A stretch of DNA of 64,000 bases from JANQEU01 sp965601455. GTDB lineage: Bacteria; Bacteroidota; Bacteroidia; Cytophagales; Cyclobacteriaceae. Both the position numbers and the translations under genes were made by a program. The first letter of the stretch is position 1. Each line of letters begins with the position of its first letter. The stretch lies in NCBI GenBank assembly GCA_965601455.1, contig OZ271831.1, forward strand, positions 3,348,001-3,412,000, given 5' to 3'. The notes beneath the pieces are model-generated. The model was not told where the DNA came from. It saw nothing but the letters and a program-made list of their open reading frames with translations, and searched no databases. Below are positions 9,379-18,694 of the stretch, piece after piece.

Positions 9379-10714
9379 AATCCAAAGAGAACTCAATTGA
9401 CACGGCAAAACCTTTTTGCCCTGTTCCCCTGAAGTTCATTTCCCCACCGTTTTTGTAAACCAGGCTTTTGGCGACAAATAACCCGAGGTTGGAATTAATG
9501 ACATCCTCCAAGGGCATTTCTGTGGTGAAGTTATCCTTGTCACTTAAAACTTCTAAACCCAATGGTTCTATGGACATTGAAACTTTGTTTCGGGATTTTC
9601 TTGTCGCTACCAATATCGTGAAGTCTACATTCTGGTCATGATAATTGGCATCAATTACGGATTGAATTGAATTCTGAATGATCTGATGCTGTTCTTCCGC
9701 TGAAAAACCAAGAGTAAATCTGGATGGACCTTCAAGTTTAATTTTAAGGTTCGAATACTCCCTGGTAATTATTGAGAAGTTAGTCTCAAGTATTTCATCC
9801 AATTCAACATCATAGGATTCCTGACCGATTTTTGGTGAAACAGTCATTAGATTTTTCACAATCGCCGTGGTTCTGCTTGCACCGTCCCGAACGTTTTTCA
9901 ATAGCTCCTCGATCTCCTTGAAGTGTTCATTCTCAACAGAACCCGGATATTCATCTTTGATATCTTTCAGGTGTTGTTCAATAGGAATGATACTACCCCC
10001 AATGAAGTTGATTGGATTATTTAGTTCATGTGCCAGTTCGGCGGTGACCCTCCCCAGCGTCGCCATTCTTTCAGTCTCTATCAGTCTTGCCTGGGTGGAT
10101 TGAAGCTTGAGTAATGTTTCATTCTGTCTCGCGACAACCGTTTTTAGCTCTTCGTTTAATTCAATTAGACTCTTGTTATGCTTCTCCTTTTGTGTTCTTT
10201 CCTTGTTGACCTGAATTTTCAGGAAGGCAACTAATAACACTGTTGCTAAAGCCAGTGGTATATAATCGATAACTACCTCCGGGAACGAAGTCACAATTGG
10301 TTCTCCATTAACCAAAAAAGGAGGTGCCAAAAACTGATAAATACAGATGGCAACGAGAATTAGACTAACGAGTGTGGTAACCAACTTTGTCTGGTCATTG
10401 GGAACCAGAATTATGGCCACAGTAAATGTCGAAATCAAACCCGGTGCAGCAGGACCATAGACACCTCCGAGAAAAAACCAACCCGATAAAGTAATCAGAA
10501 CAATTGTAACCAGGAAGTAAGGAATTAGGGTCTTAATCGGTAATACCCACCGCGCTAAAGAATAATAGATAGCACCGACAGATAAAATAACCAGATCAAT
10601 CCCAATAATGAATGGGGTATATCCAGATATCAAATCATCTATCACCGAAAACAGCCCGGATCCAAATACCAAAAGGCTGATGGCATAAAACAATTTTTTA
10701 TTGACGTGTTCCAC
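9371..10714 (-). CDS. Membrane sensor histidine kinase with degenerate ATPase domain
   Basis: The N-terminus has about six membrane helices (residues 8-165), then a coiled coil (about 170-215), a HisKA dimerisation domain with phospho-acceptor His229 in ELAHELNNPINF, and a C-terminal HATPase-like domain. The ATPase domain is unusual: the N-box reads EQHQIIQNSIQSVIDA, with Gln where the Mg-binding Asn is expected; no DxGxG (G1) motif is visible; G2 survives only as NSNLGLFVAKSLV. It may be a poor kinase, a phosphatase or a pseudokinase. GTG start. No response regulator is adjacent. It overlaps metG convergently by 8 bases. Histidine-kinase family is certain; the signal sensed is unknown. Confidence 0.85.
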   Translation of the reverse strand: MEHVNKKLFYAISLLVFGSGLFSVIDDLISGYTPFIIGIDLVILSVGAIYYSLARWVLPIKTLIPYFLVTIVLITLSGWFFLGGVYGPAAPGLISTFTVAIILVPNDQTKLVTTLVSLILVAICIYQFLAPPFLVNGEPIVTSFPEVVIDYIPLALATVLLVAFLKIQVNKERTQKEKHNKSLIELNEELKTVVARQNETLLKLQSTQARLIETERMATLGRVTAELAHELNNPINFIGGSIIPIEQHLKDIKDEYPGSVENEHFKEIEELLKNVRDGASRTTAIVKNLMTVSPKIGQESYDVELDEILETNFSIITREYSNLKIKLEGPSRFTLGFSAEEQHQIIQNSIQSVIDANYHDQNVDFTILVATRKSRNKVSMSIEPLGLEVLSDKDNFTTEMPLEDVINSNLGLFVAKSLVYKNGGEMNFRGTGQKGFAVSIEFSLDSN

Positions 10715-10936
10715 TTGTAATCAGGCGGTGACCTAAATAATATGTTCCCAAAGATCTCTTAACTGCTCTTTAGTTATGTCAAATATCCTGTCAAATTAAA
10801 TCAGATTCTATTCACGAACTTCTCCATGATAATGATTTTAGGCCATTTCTGCCATCAGGATACAAAATGTAGACGCGTACACAATAGACCAGTCAGTTCC
10901 CTTAGAAGGACAGATCGGTTGGTTTAAAAAACTGTA

Positions 10937-10969
10937 TTGGTAAAAAAATTCAATTCCTATATTTACCAA
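10937..10969 (+). promoter_or_regulatory. Promoter and overlapping 8-bp inverted repeat upstream of the GH13 gene
   Basis: A TTG at 10937-10939 and TATATTTA at 10958-10965 (7 of 8 to TAnnTTTG) are spaced by 18 bases, a good Bacteroidota promoter for the gene at 10982. A perfect inverted repeat TTGGTAAA (10937-10944) / TTTACCAA (10962-10969), 17-base spacer, overlaps both elements, as expected for an operator. The rest of the 267-base gap from 10715 shows nothing recognisable. Confidence 0.55.
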
Positions 10970-10981
10970 AATTCTTAATTC

Positions 10982-12655
10982 ATGAAATACTTTATTCTCT
11001 TTTCCCTGGTACTCTTGACAATGGTCTCGTGTGTTGACGAAAAACCAGAAACCGAAATGACAAGTGAAGAAAAGAAAACCCCTTTTCTATGGGAAAATGC
11101 CAATCTGTATTTTTTATTGACAGACCGCTTCAATAATGGGAATGAAGTCAACGACATAAATTTCGAAAGAAGCGAGGAAACGGCTGTATTAAGAGGGTTT
11201 GAAGGAGGAGATATTCTTGGCATAACTCAAAAGATCGAGAGTGGTTACTTCGATTCGCTAGGTATTAATGCCATCTGGTTCACTCCTGTGGTCGAACAGG
11301 TACGAGGAGTGGTAGATGAAGGAACAGGAAAAACCTATGGATATCACGGATATTGGGCTGCGGACTGGACTAGTCTTGATCCAAATTTTGGTACAGAGCA
11401 GGAATTAATTGACCTCGTACAGGCAGCGCATGCAAGAGGAATTCGAGTGCTTTTGGACATTGTCATCAATCATACAGGTCCTGTTACCAAACAGGATCCA
11501 GCCTGGCCTTCCACATGGGTCAGGACGGAGCCCACTTGTACTCATGACAGCTATGAGGCAACTACGAGTTGTACATTGGTGGAGAACTTACCCGATATTC
11601 TAACATCTTCCAATGACCCGGTTGAACTTCCTCCTCAATTAGTAGAAAAGTGGGAAAAAGAAGGCCGACTTGAGGCAGAGATGCAAGAACTTGAAGCGTT
11701 TTTCGAAAAAACTGGATATCCCAGGGCACCAAGGTTCTACATAATCAAATGGCTGGTAGATATGATTGAAAAATATGGAGTGGATGGATTTCGGGTTGAT
11801 ACTGCCAAACACCTGGAGGAGTCCGTCTGGACCGAACTTTATAATGAAGCAGTAGAAGCATTCGCCCGATGGAAACAGTCTAATCCTGATAAGGTTTTAG
11901 ACGATAACGAGTTTTACATGGTAGGCGAAGTTTACAATTACTTCATCTCTGATTCGCTGTATTTTGATCATGGAGATAAGGTCGTCAATTACTATGATTA
12001 TGGATTCAAAGCTTTAATCAATTTCGACTTCAAGACCGATGCAACGGGCGAATATGAAGCCATATTTTCCAAATATTCAAGGTTTTTAAATGGTCCGATG
12101 AAGGGCAAGTCCGTTTTGAATTACATTACCTCACACGACGATGGATCTCCATTTGACAAGAAAAGGGAAAAACCGATTGAAGCCGGAACAAAACTTCTTT
12201 TAACTCCTGGTGGCGTGCAGGTCTACTATGGCGATGAAACAATGAGAACCCTTGAAATTGAAGGAACCAGCGGTGACGCCACTCTTCGCTCATTTATGAA
12301 CTGGGATGAAATTGAACAAAACGCCGAAAAATCAGGATACAAAGTTCGTGATGTGTTGAATCATTGGCGTAAGCTTGGAAAGTTCAGAAACATGCACCCC
12401 TCAGTTGGAGCCGGAGTTCATGAAATGATCTCCAGTAATCCGTATGTATTTAAGCGATCATATGAAAGTGAAGCGTATCAGGACAAAGTTGTTGTCGCTC
12501 TCGATATGGAGGTGGGTTCTAAAACCATTCCCGTGGGTGATGTCTTTCAAGATGGCGCAAACCTCATTGATAGTTACTCTGGTGAAATTTCCGTCGTAGA
12601 AAATGGCAATGTTACCTTCAGCACACCGTATGACATTGTTTTGATTTCGGAATAA
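10982..12655 (+). CDS. GH13 alpha-amylase-family lipoprotein
   Basis: Exported alpha-glucan-active enzyme anchored as a lipoprotein: the signal peptide ends in TMVSC with lipobox Cys17. The GH13 (beta/alpha)8 motifs are in order: region I DIVINHTG, region II DGFRVDTAKH (nucleophile Asp273), region III FYMVGEVYNY (acid/base Glu316), region IV TSHDDGS (Asp386). Region IV has Ser-His-Asp in place of the usual Asn-His-Asp. The inserted segment with the repeated Cys pair (TCTHDSYEATTSCT) could form a disulfide. Substrate cannot be named; amylase, cyclomaltodextrinase-like and maltogenic activities all fit. Its TAA overlaps the ATG of the next gene (TAATG). Confidence 0.92.
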   Translation: MKYFILFSLVLLTMVSCVDEKPETEMTSEEKKTPFLWENANLYFLLTDRFNNGNEVNDINFERSEETAVLRGFEGGDILGITQKIESGYFDSLGINAIWFTPVVEQVRGVVDEGTGKTYGYHGYWAADWTSLDPNFGTEQELIDLVQAAHARGIRVLLDIVINHTGPVTKQDPAWPSTWVRTEPTCTHDSYEATTSCTLVENLPDILTSSNDPVELPPQLVEKWEKEGRLEAEMQELEAFFEKTGYPRAPRFYIIKWLVDMIEKYGVDGFRVDTAKHLEESVWTELYNEAVEAFARWKQSNPDKVLDDNEFYMVGEVYNYFISDSLYFDHGDKVVNYYDYGFKALINFDFKTDATGEYEAIFSKYSRFLNGPMKGKSVLNYITSHDDGSPFDKKREKPIEAGTKLLLTPGGVQVYYGDETMRTLEIEGTSGDATLRSFMNWDEIEQNAEKSGYKVRDVLNHWRKLGKFRNMHPSVGAGVHEMISSNPYVFKRSYESEAYQDKVVVALDMEVGSKTIPVGDVFQDGANLIDSYSGEISVVENGNVTFSTPYDIVLISE

Positions 12656-14007
12656 TGGAACACAAATCTCAGGTTGAAGAGTGGTTGAGAAAACTTCAGC
12701 GTGAGAGCTGGCAACTTGAGTTACTGGTTTCTGCCTTCACTATTTTTCTTCTGATTCAGGCAAATTCGGCATTTCAGGAATTCTTTAGTTCCCTACCCTA
12801 TCGTTACAATATTAACGAAAGCATCCTGGCGTTCATTTATCTGTTTCTTGGTCTAATAGGCTTATCGATAAAGGCACTGACGATCTTTCTGGTCGTTCAT
12901 CTACTGCTAAGGGGCTTTTGGATAGGGACAATTGGATTACGATCAGTTCAGGACAGAATTGATTTCGATGGCTTGAAATACAGTCCATTTTTTACTGACC
13001 TCCTTAGAAAGCGAGTATTGACGCTAGACAAACTGGTCACAACCCTTGATGAAATTTGCAGTGTCATCTTTTCATTCTCGTTTTTGTCTATTTGGATGTT
13101 GATTTCTTTTGGACTGGTAATTCTATTTTTCGGGGTGATTGGTCTAATAGTGCTGGTCATTGGGAATTGGTTGGACGGGTGGATGGCTACGGCTTTCTCC
13201 ATATTTTCATTGATCCTGATTGGGTCTTTCATCCTATCAGGATTAATTTATATAGTTGATTATTTCAGCCTTGGATTCTTCAAAAAATTCCAGCGAATTA
13301 GCAGGCTCTACGCGATTATTTACCGTTTTTTTGGCTGGATCACCCTATCCCAATTCTCAAATAGCATTTATTATTACCTTATAAGTAAGTTCTCAAAAAA
13401 AAGGATCCGATGGATCTATCTTCTTATAACTGTCATATTGGTTTCAAATGTACTTTGGGGATTTGATCAATTTATCTATTATCCATCCTCCGATAACTCT
13501 GAAACCATCGAAAGTAATTTCTACGACGATGCCAGAGATGATGGGTCTTTCATCGAGAAAGCGAGTGTGCCATCGAAAGTGATTTCCGGCCCGTTTATAG
13601 AGCTCTTCATCCGATACAACCCCGAAGACAATGAGTCAATTGCAGCAATTTGTCCGGATTTCCCTCCGGCAAAAAATGAAGGAATAAATCCAAATTTCCA
13701 GGTAAACTTCAGGGAACAGGGTATTGAAATCGTCGGTCACAGATATTCAGAGGAAAAAGCAACTCAATTGCTTCAGTGCTTCTCCCAATTCTTCGTTGTC
13801 TCCGTCAATGATTCTACTTTGAACAATTTAGAATTCCATTTTTACCAACACCCCCAGAAGAGACAGAAAGGAATTTTCACTATGATCAATACCGATTCCC
13901 TTGATAAAGGGAAAAATACGATTGAGTTGGAGAAAAGGGGTATGAAGGATGGAAAACCTGTCAAGGAAAGCTATGCCAGGATTCCTTTCTGGCTATCATC
14001 CAACTAA
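12655..14007 (+). CDS. Multi-pass membrane protein of unknown function
   Basis: I do not recognise a family. There are about five to six predicted membrane helices (near residues 20-40, 55-85, 135-170, 175-205 and 255-270), then a soluble C-terminal domain of about 170 residues (from 280), probably periplasmic, with two cysteines (AAICPDFPP and LLQCFSQF). It starts within the stop codon of the GH13 gene, so the two are co-translated and possibly work together on glucan metabolism or envelope function; that is inference from coupling only. Its 3' end overlaps hemL convergently by 12 bases. Confidence 0.8.
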   Translation: MEHKSQVEEWLRKLQRESWQLELLVSAFTIFLLIQANSAFQEFFSSLPYRYNINESILAFIYLFLGLIGLSIKALTIFLVVHLLLRGFWIGTIGLRSVQDRIDFDGLKYSPFFTDLLRKRVLTLDKLVTTLDEICSVIFSFSFLSIWMLISFGLVILFFGVIGLIVLVIGNWLDGWMATAFSIFSLILIGSFILSGLIYIVDYFSLGFFKKFQRISRLYAIIYRFFGWITLSQFSNSIYYYLISKFSKKRIRWIYLLITVILVSNVLWGFDQFIYYPSSDNSETIESNFYDDARDDGSFIEKASVPSKVISGPFIELFIRYNPEDNESIAAICPDFPPAKNEGINPNFQVNFREQGIEIVGHRYSEEKATQLLQCFSQFFVVSVNDSTLNNLEFHFYQHPQKRQKGIFTMINTDSLDKGKNTIELEKRGMKDGKPVKESYARIPFWLSSN

Positions 14008-15285
14008 TGATAAAGTTTGCTCCATAGCATCCAGAATTTTTCTGGTTTCGCCCTCTTTTATTGCCCTGGAAATAAATAGCGACTCGAATTGGCTAGGCGC
14101 CAGGTAAATACCACTCTCGAGCATATTTCTGAAGTACTTGGCAAATTTTTCAGTATCACAGGACTTTGCTCCTTCAAAGTCTTTTACGACCTCAGACGTG
14201 AAAAATAGGCTATACATGCTCCCAACGTGGTTAATCGTGTACGCTAAATCCAATTGTTCAAGGATCCCGCTGGCTCCTTCAACTAGCTTATTGGTCGTTT
14301 CCTCAATTTCCTGATAGATCGAGGGGTTATCATTTAATTCATTTAGCGTTGCTATTCCTGCAGCCATTGCTACCGGATTCCCTGAAAGCGTTCCAGCTTG
14401 ATAGACGGGTCCTGAAGGAGAAACAAAATCCATTATTTCTTTCTTACCTCCATAGGCTCCAACAGGCATTCCTCCACCAATAATTTTACCGAGTGTTGTC
14501 ATGTCAGGTGTGACTCCATATAACTCCTGGGCGCCACCTTTTGCCAACCGAAATCCTGTCATTACTTCATCGAATATCAGCACAATTTCCTGATCAGAGC
14601 AGATTTGTCGAAGTCCTTCCAGGAAACCGCTTTCCGGTGGAATACACCCCATATTACCCGCAACAGGCTCCACGATAATAGCTGCAATCTTGTCCTTGTT
14701 CTTGTCCACAAGTTCCTGTACAGATTGCAGGTTATTGTATCTCGCCAGCAAAGTGTCCTTTGCCGTACCTTCTGTCACTCCCGGACTATCTGGTGTACCC
14801 ATAGTCATTGCGCCACTTCCAGCTGCGATTAAAAAAGAATCTCCATGTCCGTGGTAACATCCTTCGAATTTAATGATCAGGTCTCTTCCTGTAAATCCCC
14901 TTGCCAATCGAATTGCTGACATGGTGGCTTCGGTACCAGAGTTTACCATTCTCACTTTTTCAATACTTGGTACCATGGAAACAATCAACTCAGCTATCTC
15001 AATTTCTCTTTCACCGGGGGCTCCAAAAGATGTTGATTGACCAACAGCATCAATGATCGCCTCCTCTGTCTTTTGAAATCGATGGCCCAAAATCATAGGA
15101 CCCCATGAATTGATTAGATCAATATATTGGTTGCCGTCTTCATCAGTCATGTAGGCACCTTTGGCTGACTTAAAAAAAAGTGGATCTCCACCAACTGATC
15201 GGAAGGCCCTGACTGGGGAGTTTACCCCTCCTGGAATGTACTTCTTCGCCTGCGCGAACAGATCTTTGCTTCTACCAATATTCAT
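13996..15285 (-). CDS. hemL: Glutamate-1-semialdehyde 2,1-aminomutase
   Basis: PLP enzyme of the C5 heme pathway making 5-aminolevulinate. It is a class III aminotransferase fold with the family N-terminus (AKKYIPGGVNSPVRAFRSVGG), the cofactor pocket MVNSGTEATMSAIRLARG, the aspartate of IFDEVMTGFR, and the Schiff-base lysine in LGKIIGGGMPVGAYGG. Length 429 is typical. It is the last gene of guaA - LpoA-like - hemL, 7 bases after the preceding gene. Heme supply fits the cbb3 oxidase elsewhere in the window, though the two are not linked genetically. Confidence 0.97.
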   Translation of the reverse strand: MNIGRSKDLFAQAKKYIPGGVNSPVRAFRSVGGDPLFFKSAKGAYMTDEDGNQYIDLINSWGPMILGHRFQKTEEAIIDAVGQSTSFGAPGEREIEIAELIVSMVPSIEKVRMVNSGTEATMSAIRLARGFTGRDLIIKFEGCYHGHGDSFLIAAGSGAMTMGTPDSPGVTEGTAKDTLLARYNNLQSVQELVDKNKDKIAAIIVEPVAGNMGCIPPESGFLEGLRQICSDQEIVLIFDEVMTGFRLAKGGAQELYGVTPDMTTLGKIIGGGMPVGAYGGKKEIMDFVSPSGPVYQAGTLSGNPVAMAAGIATLNELNDNPSIYQEIEETTNKLVEGASGILEQLDLAYTINHVGSMYSLFFTSEVVKDFEGAKSCDTEKFAKYFRNMLESGIYLAPSQFESLFISRAIKEGETRKILDAMEQTLSLVG

Positions 15286-15292
15286 GCTAAAA

Positions 15293-17170
15293 TCAACGAA
15301 CCGGAACCAACTGAAAGTTCCGCATTTTTATAAATGGAACCACTTGATTGTTATTACTTCCTTTGAAATCAATCTCCCTTGTGAGGTATCCTCTCACACC
15401 CTCCTGCAAGAAACCATTTTGAAAATATTTACCGTAGTCTCTGAGCATATGACCGATGAAATACGTGAATTCATATCCACTGAAGTGAAAGTCTGATGGA
15501 AGCGAAGCATATTCTTCTCTAAATCTTAATCCCAACTGGTCGTACTTCACTGTGGACCTATCGAGGTATTCGGGCATTGCCAGCGTAACTTCTAAGCGTT
15601 CCATGAGATCGTAATTCACCACTTTAAAATCAAACCAATCTCCATACCCATACACACCAGCGCTATCTTCTCTTGCAGCCACAGCACTTATAATATTGTT
15701 CACTATCGTATTGGACCGGGTAGCGACCATAAAGCTGCCAATTGAATCTTTTGGAACGGTAAACTTCATTTCATAGGCTACCATCTTCCTTGGATCCTTC
15801 TCGTTAATAACATTCCCTTCTTCATCCATCTCCGGAAACCATAACGAGTCTAGTTCTGGGTAGTCTTCCAGGTTTTCCTCCTCTTCTACATTGAGGCTAC
15901 GAAACTTAATAAACCGACCAGGTACTTCAGCCTTCAAAAGTGAATCGGCAAAGTCCTTATCAAGAAATTCTTCATACTGATCCGTGAGAACATCCAACAG
16001 GGCTTTTGCCTCCAATTCATCAATTGATCGAAAATCGACAATCTGCTTCCCTCCCTCTTCCAGGATGCTTCGGTAGATCTCTGCAAAAGTCGAATCTCTC
16101 GGATTTCGACTGAAGTAAACAGCAGCGGTCTCAGCTGTATCCGTTTCAACCACGTATTTGGCTAATTCCCTTGCCATCGTCGAATAGGAAGATCTAAATA
16201 GAAAAGCGTATGGATTGTCTTTGAGGTAGTCGTCATTGCTACTCAACGGATTAATCATGTTAATTTGATTTTCCCTGGAAATTTCCTTTACTGCTTCCAC
16301 CTGAGGAGGCAGCAATGGACCAACGATTACATCACTCTTAGCGATCTCAGTAGTCAAACTTATCGTATGATCCTTGTTTCTTTTGGTATCAAATGGAATC
16401 AAATCGAGGTAGATACTATCCTTCTCAAGCTCTTTCGCAGCCAACATCATACCCTGATAAAAGTCGGTTACAAGTGTATTACGTAAAATACTACCTGGAT
16501 TATCGTAACTATCAAACATAAAGGGCATGACCACTGAAATAGTATATCGCTCTTTGAAAACGTCCACTAACTCTTCATCAATCAGCGCGGAAGTTGGAAT
16601 CTCGTACTTCCCCAGGATGCTTTCCAGCAGTTCCTGGTCTCGATCCTCAATCGGTAAATCTTTGAGCTTTGTAGCAAGCAAAATGGCCAATGCCCGATTT
16701 TCAGAAAATGAATCGTAAAAAGAAACTAGTTCTTCAAGTGAAATGGACGAAAGGTACAATGGAACAAATTCATCCGATACACTCCCGGATGTGGTTCGTA
16801 GTTCATAGGCGTCCAGGTACTCCAATCCTTTTCGATATTCTTCCTGCTCAAAATTGATCTTTGACAACCAATACAATACCTCATGCAGATGCTCCCAGTC
16901 TGGATAAAACTGAATCAGCTCCTCTAAAACAGAAATGGACTCAGGGAAATTCTGATTGTTGTATAAGGATAAGCCCAGGTAAAATCGTGCATAAGTGCCA
17001 AATGTTGGATCCTCTTTTAAACTATTAAATGCACCCACTGCAGAGGAATAATCCGAGATGCCGTATAATCTCTTAGCCTCTAAATACTCCGCTTGTGATT
17101 GACCGAAACCACTAAAGGTGATAGGGAAAAAGAAAAGTGATATGAATAAGGTTCGGAATCCGGACATCAT
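15293..17170 (-). CDS. TPR plus PBP1-fold (LpoA-like architecture) periplasmic protein
   Basis: A signal peptide (ending in FSGFGQ) is followed by TPR-like helices (about residues 25-190, with FYLGLSLYNNQNFPESISVL and LYWLSKINFEQEEYRKGLEYL). Then comes a type I periplasmic binding protein fold (from about 205, ISVVMPFMFDSYDN; DVIVGPLLPPQVEAVKEIS; INPLSSNDDYLKDNPYAFLFR). It would usually be named an amino-acid ABC transporter substrate-binding protein, but there is no ABC transporter nearby. TPR plus PBP1 fold is the layout of LpoA, the activator of penicillin-binding protein 1A. Starts at 17176, 17170 and 17167 are all possible; I chose 17170 because it forms an ATGA overlap with the guaA stop. 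Confidence 0.8.
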   Translation of the reverse strand: MMSGFRTLFISLFFFPITFSGFGQSQAEYLEAKRLYGISDYSSAVGAFNSLKEDPTFGTYARFYLGLSLYNNQNFPESISVLEELIQFYPDWEHLHEVLYWLSKINFEQEEYRKGLEYLDAYELRTTSGSVSDEFVPLYLSSISLEELVSFYDSFSENRALAILLATKLKDLPIEDRDQELLESILGKYEIPTSALIDEELVDVFKERYTISVVMPFMFDSYDNPGSILRNTLVTDFYQGMMLAAKELEKDSIYLDLIPFDTKRNKDHTISLTTEIAKSDVIVGPLLPPQVEAVKEISRENQINMINPLSSNDDYLKDNPYAFLFRSSYSTMARELAKYVVETDTAETAAVYFSRNPRDSTFAEIYRSILEEGGKQIVDFRSIDELEAKALLDVLTDQYEEFLDKDFADSLLKAEVPGRFIKFRSLNVEEEENLEDYPELDSLWFPEMDEEGNVINEKDPRKMVAYEMKFTVPKDSIGSFMVATRSNTIVNNIISAVAAREDSAGVYGYGDWFDFKVVNYDLMERLEVTLAMPEYLDRSTVKYDQLGLRFREEYASLPSDFHFSGYEFTYFIGHMLRDYGKYFQNGFLQEGVRGYLTREIDFKGSNNNQVVPFIKMRNFQLVPVR

Positions 17171-18690
17171 TCCCATTCAATGGTAGCAGGTGGTTTGGAA
17201 GATATATCATAAACCACTCGATTCACACCTTTAACCTGATTAATTATTTTATTGCTGACCTTCCCAAGAAACTCATAAGGCAATTGACACCAGTCAGCAG
17301 TCATGCCATCAAGACTGGCCACTGCCCGTAGGGCTACTACGCTTTCGTATGTTCGTTCATCGCCCATAACCCCAACTGATTGTATCGGTAATAACATGAC
17401 GCCTGCTTGCCATACCTCATCATACAATCCAGATTCTTTGAGACCTTCGATGAAGATGTGATCAACCTCTTGTAATAGTTTGACTTTGTCGGCTGTAACC
17501 TCTCCAAGGATCCTAATGCCAAGGCCAGGACCAGGGAAAGGGTGTCTACCAAGAATAGCTTGCGGGATTTCAAGTGAACGGCCCACATTTCTTACTTCGT
17601 CCTTGAAGAGTGTATTCAAAGGCTCAACTACCTTCAAATGCATCTTCTCAGGTAATCCACCTACGTTATGATGCGACTTGATGGTAACGGAAGGTCCGTT
17701 TACAGAAACTGATTCAATCACATCAGGATAAATGGTTCCTTGTCCTAGCCAGCTCACGTTCTCTATACGATGTGCCTCTTCATCAAATACGTCGATAAAA
17801 ACTTTCCCAATTGCTTTCCTTTTGGCTTCGGGATCAGTTAGCCCTTTTAATTCCTTGTAGAAGCGTTCACTTGCATCTACCCCTTTGACATTGAGTCCGA
17901 GACCTTTGTAGGATGAAAGTACATTTTCAAATTCGTTTTTTCTTAAAAGCCCATTGTCAACGAAGATGCAAAACAACTGATCCCCAACTGCTTTATGAAT
18001 CAACGTAGCTGCCACAGAGCTATCTACACCGCCCGACAAACCTAAAACCACACGATCATCTCCAATTTTTTGTTTTAAGGCCTCCACCGTTTGCTCTACA
18101 AATATTTCAGGAGTCCAATCTTGCGATGTACCACAAATGTGTACCACGAAATTTCTGAGTAAGGCCTTCCCTTGTAAACTATGAGTTACCTCCGGATGAA
18201 ATTGAATTCCATATATGGGTTTATCATGAACTTTGTAGGCAGCCACTGGAATAGTGTCAGTACCTGCAATCCGCTCGAACGATGGTGGAAGGTCTATGAT
18301 TGTATCACCATGAGACATCCATACCTGGCTTCCCAGGTCCAACTCCTTCAACAAATCAAGGTGACTATCTATTGTCGATAAATTGGCTCTACCAAACTCC
18401 CTATGACCCGACCTGGCAATCTTTCCGCCCTCTTTATGAGCAATCAATTGTGCTCCATAGCATACCCCAAGAACCGGAATTTCAGAAAAATTACCAAGAT
18501 CAATGTCGGGAGCACCCTCGTCTAAGACTGAACAAGGGCTACCTGATAAAATTACACCTTTAACTTCCCCATCAACCTGATAGTGATTATAGGGATGTAT
18601 TTCACAGTAAACGTTTAATTCACGAACTCTTCTGGCTATTAATTGCGTATATTGCGAGCCGAAATCGAGAATAAGGATCTTCTCTGACAT
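17167..18690 (-). CDS. guaA: GMP synthase (glutamine-hydrolysing)
   Basis: Converts XMP to GMP with glutamine and ATP. The N-terminal class I glutamine amidotransferase domain has nucleophile Cys77 in GVCYGAQLIAH and the catalytic His-Glu in GIQFHPEVTHS. The ATP-pyrophosphatase domain has the P-loop LGLSGGVDSSVAATL. The C-terminal dimerisation domain ends in KPPATIEWE, the conserved tail that contacts substrate. Length 507 is typical and all motifs are intact. It heads the guaA - LpoA-like - hemL operon and has a well-formed promoter immediately upstream with almost no leader. Confidence 0.98.
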   Translation of the reverse strand: MSEKILILDFGSQYTQLIARRVRELNVYCEIHPYNHYQVDGEVKGVILSGSPCSVLDEGAPDIDLGNFSEIPVLGVCYGAQLIAHKEGGKIARSGHREFGRANLSTIDSHLDLLKELDLGSQVWMSHGDTIIDLPPSFERIAGTDTIPVAAYKVHDKPIYGIQFHPEVTHSLQGKALLRNFVVHICGTSQDWTPEIFVEQTVEALKQKIGDDRVVLGLSGGVDSSVAATLIHKAVGDQLFCIFVDNGLLRKNEFENVLSSYKGLGLNVKGVDASERFYKELKGLTDPEAKRKAIGKVFIDVFDEEAHRIENVSWLGQGTIYPDVIESVSVNGPSVTIKSHHNVGGLPEKMHLKVVEPLNTLFKDEVRNVGRSLEIPQAILGRHPFPGPGLGIRILGEVTADKVKLLQEVDHIFIEGLKESGLYDEVWQAGVMLLPIQSVGVMGDERTYESVVALRAVASLDGMTADWCQLPYEFLGKVSNKIINQVKGVNRVVYDISSKPPATIEWE

Positions 18691-18694
18691 GGCG

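Noticed and set aside
15293..17170. Amino-acid ABC transporter substrate-binding subunit
   Set aside because: No permease or ATPase gene is present, and the N-terminal TPR region is not found in ordinary binding proteins.
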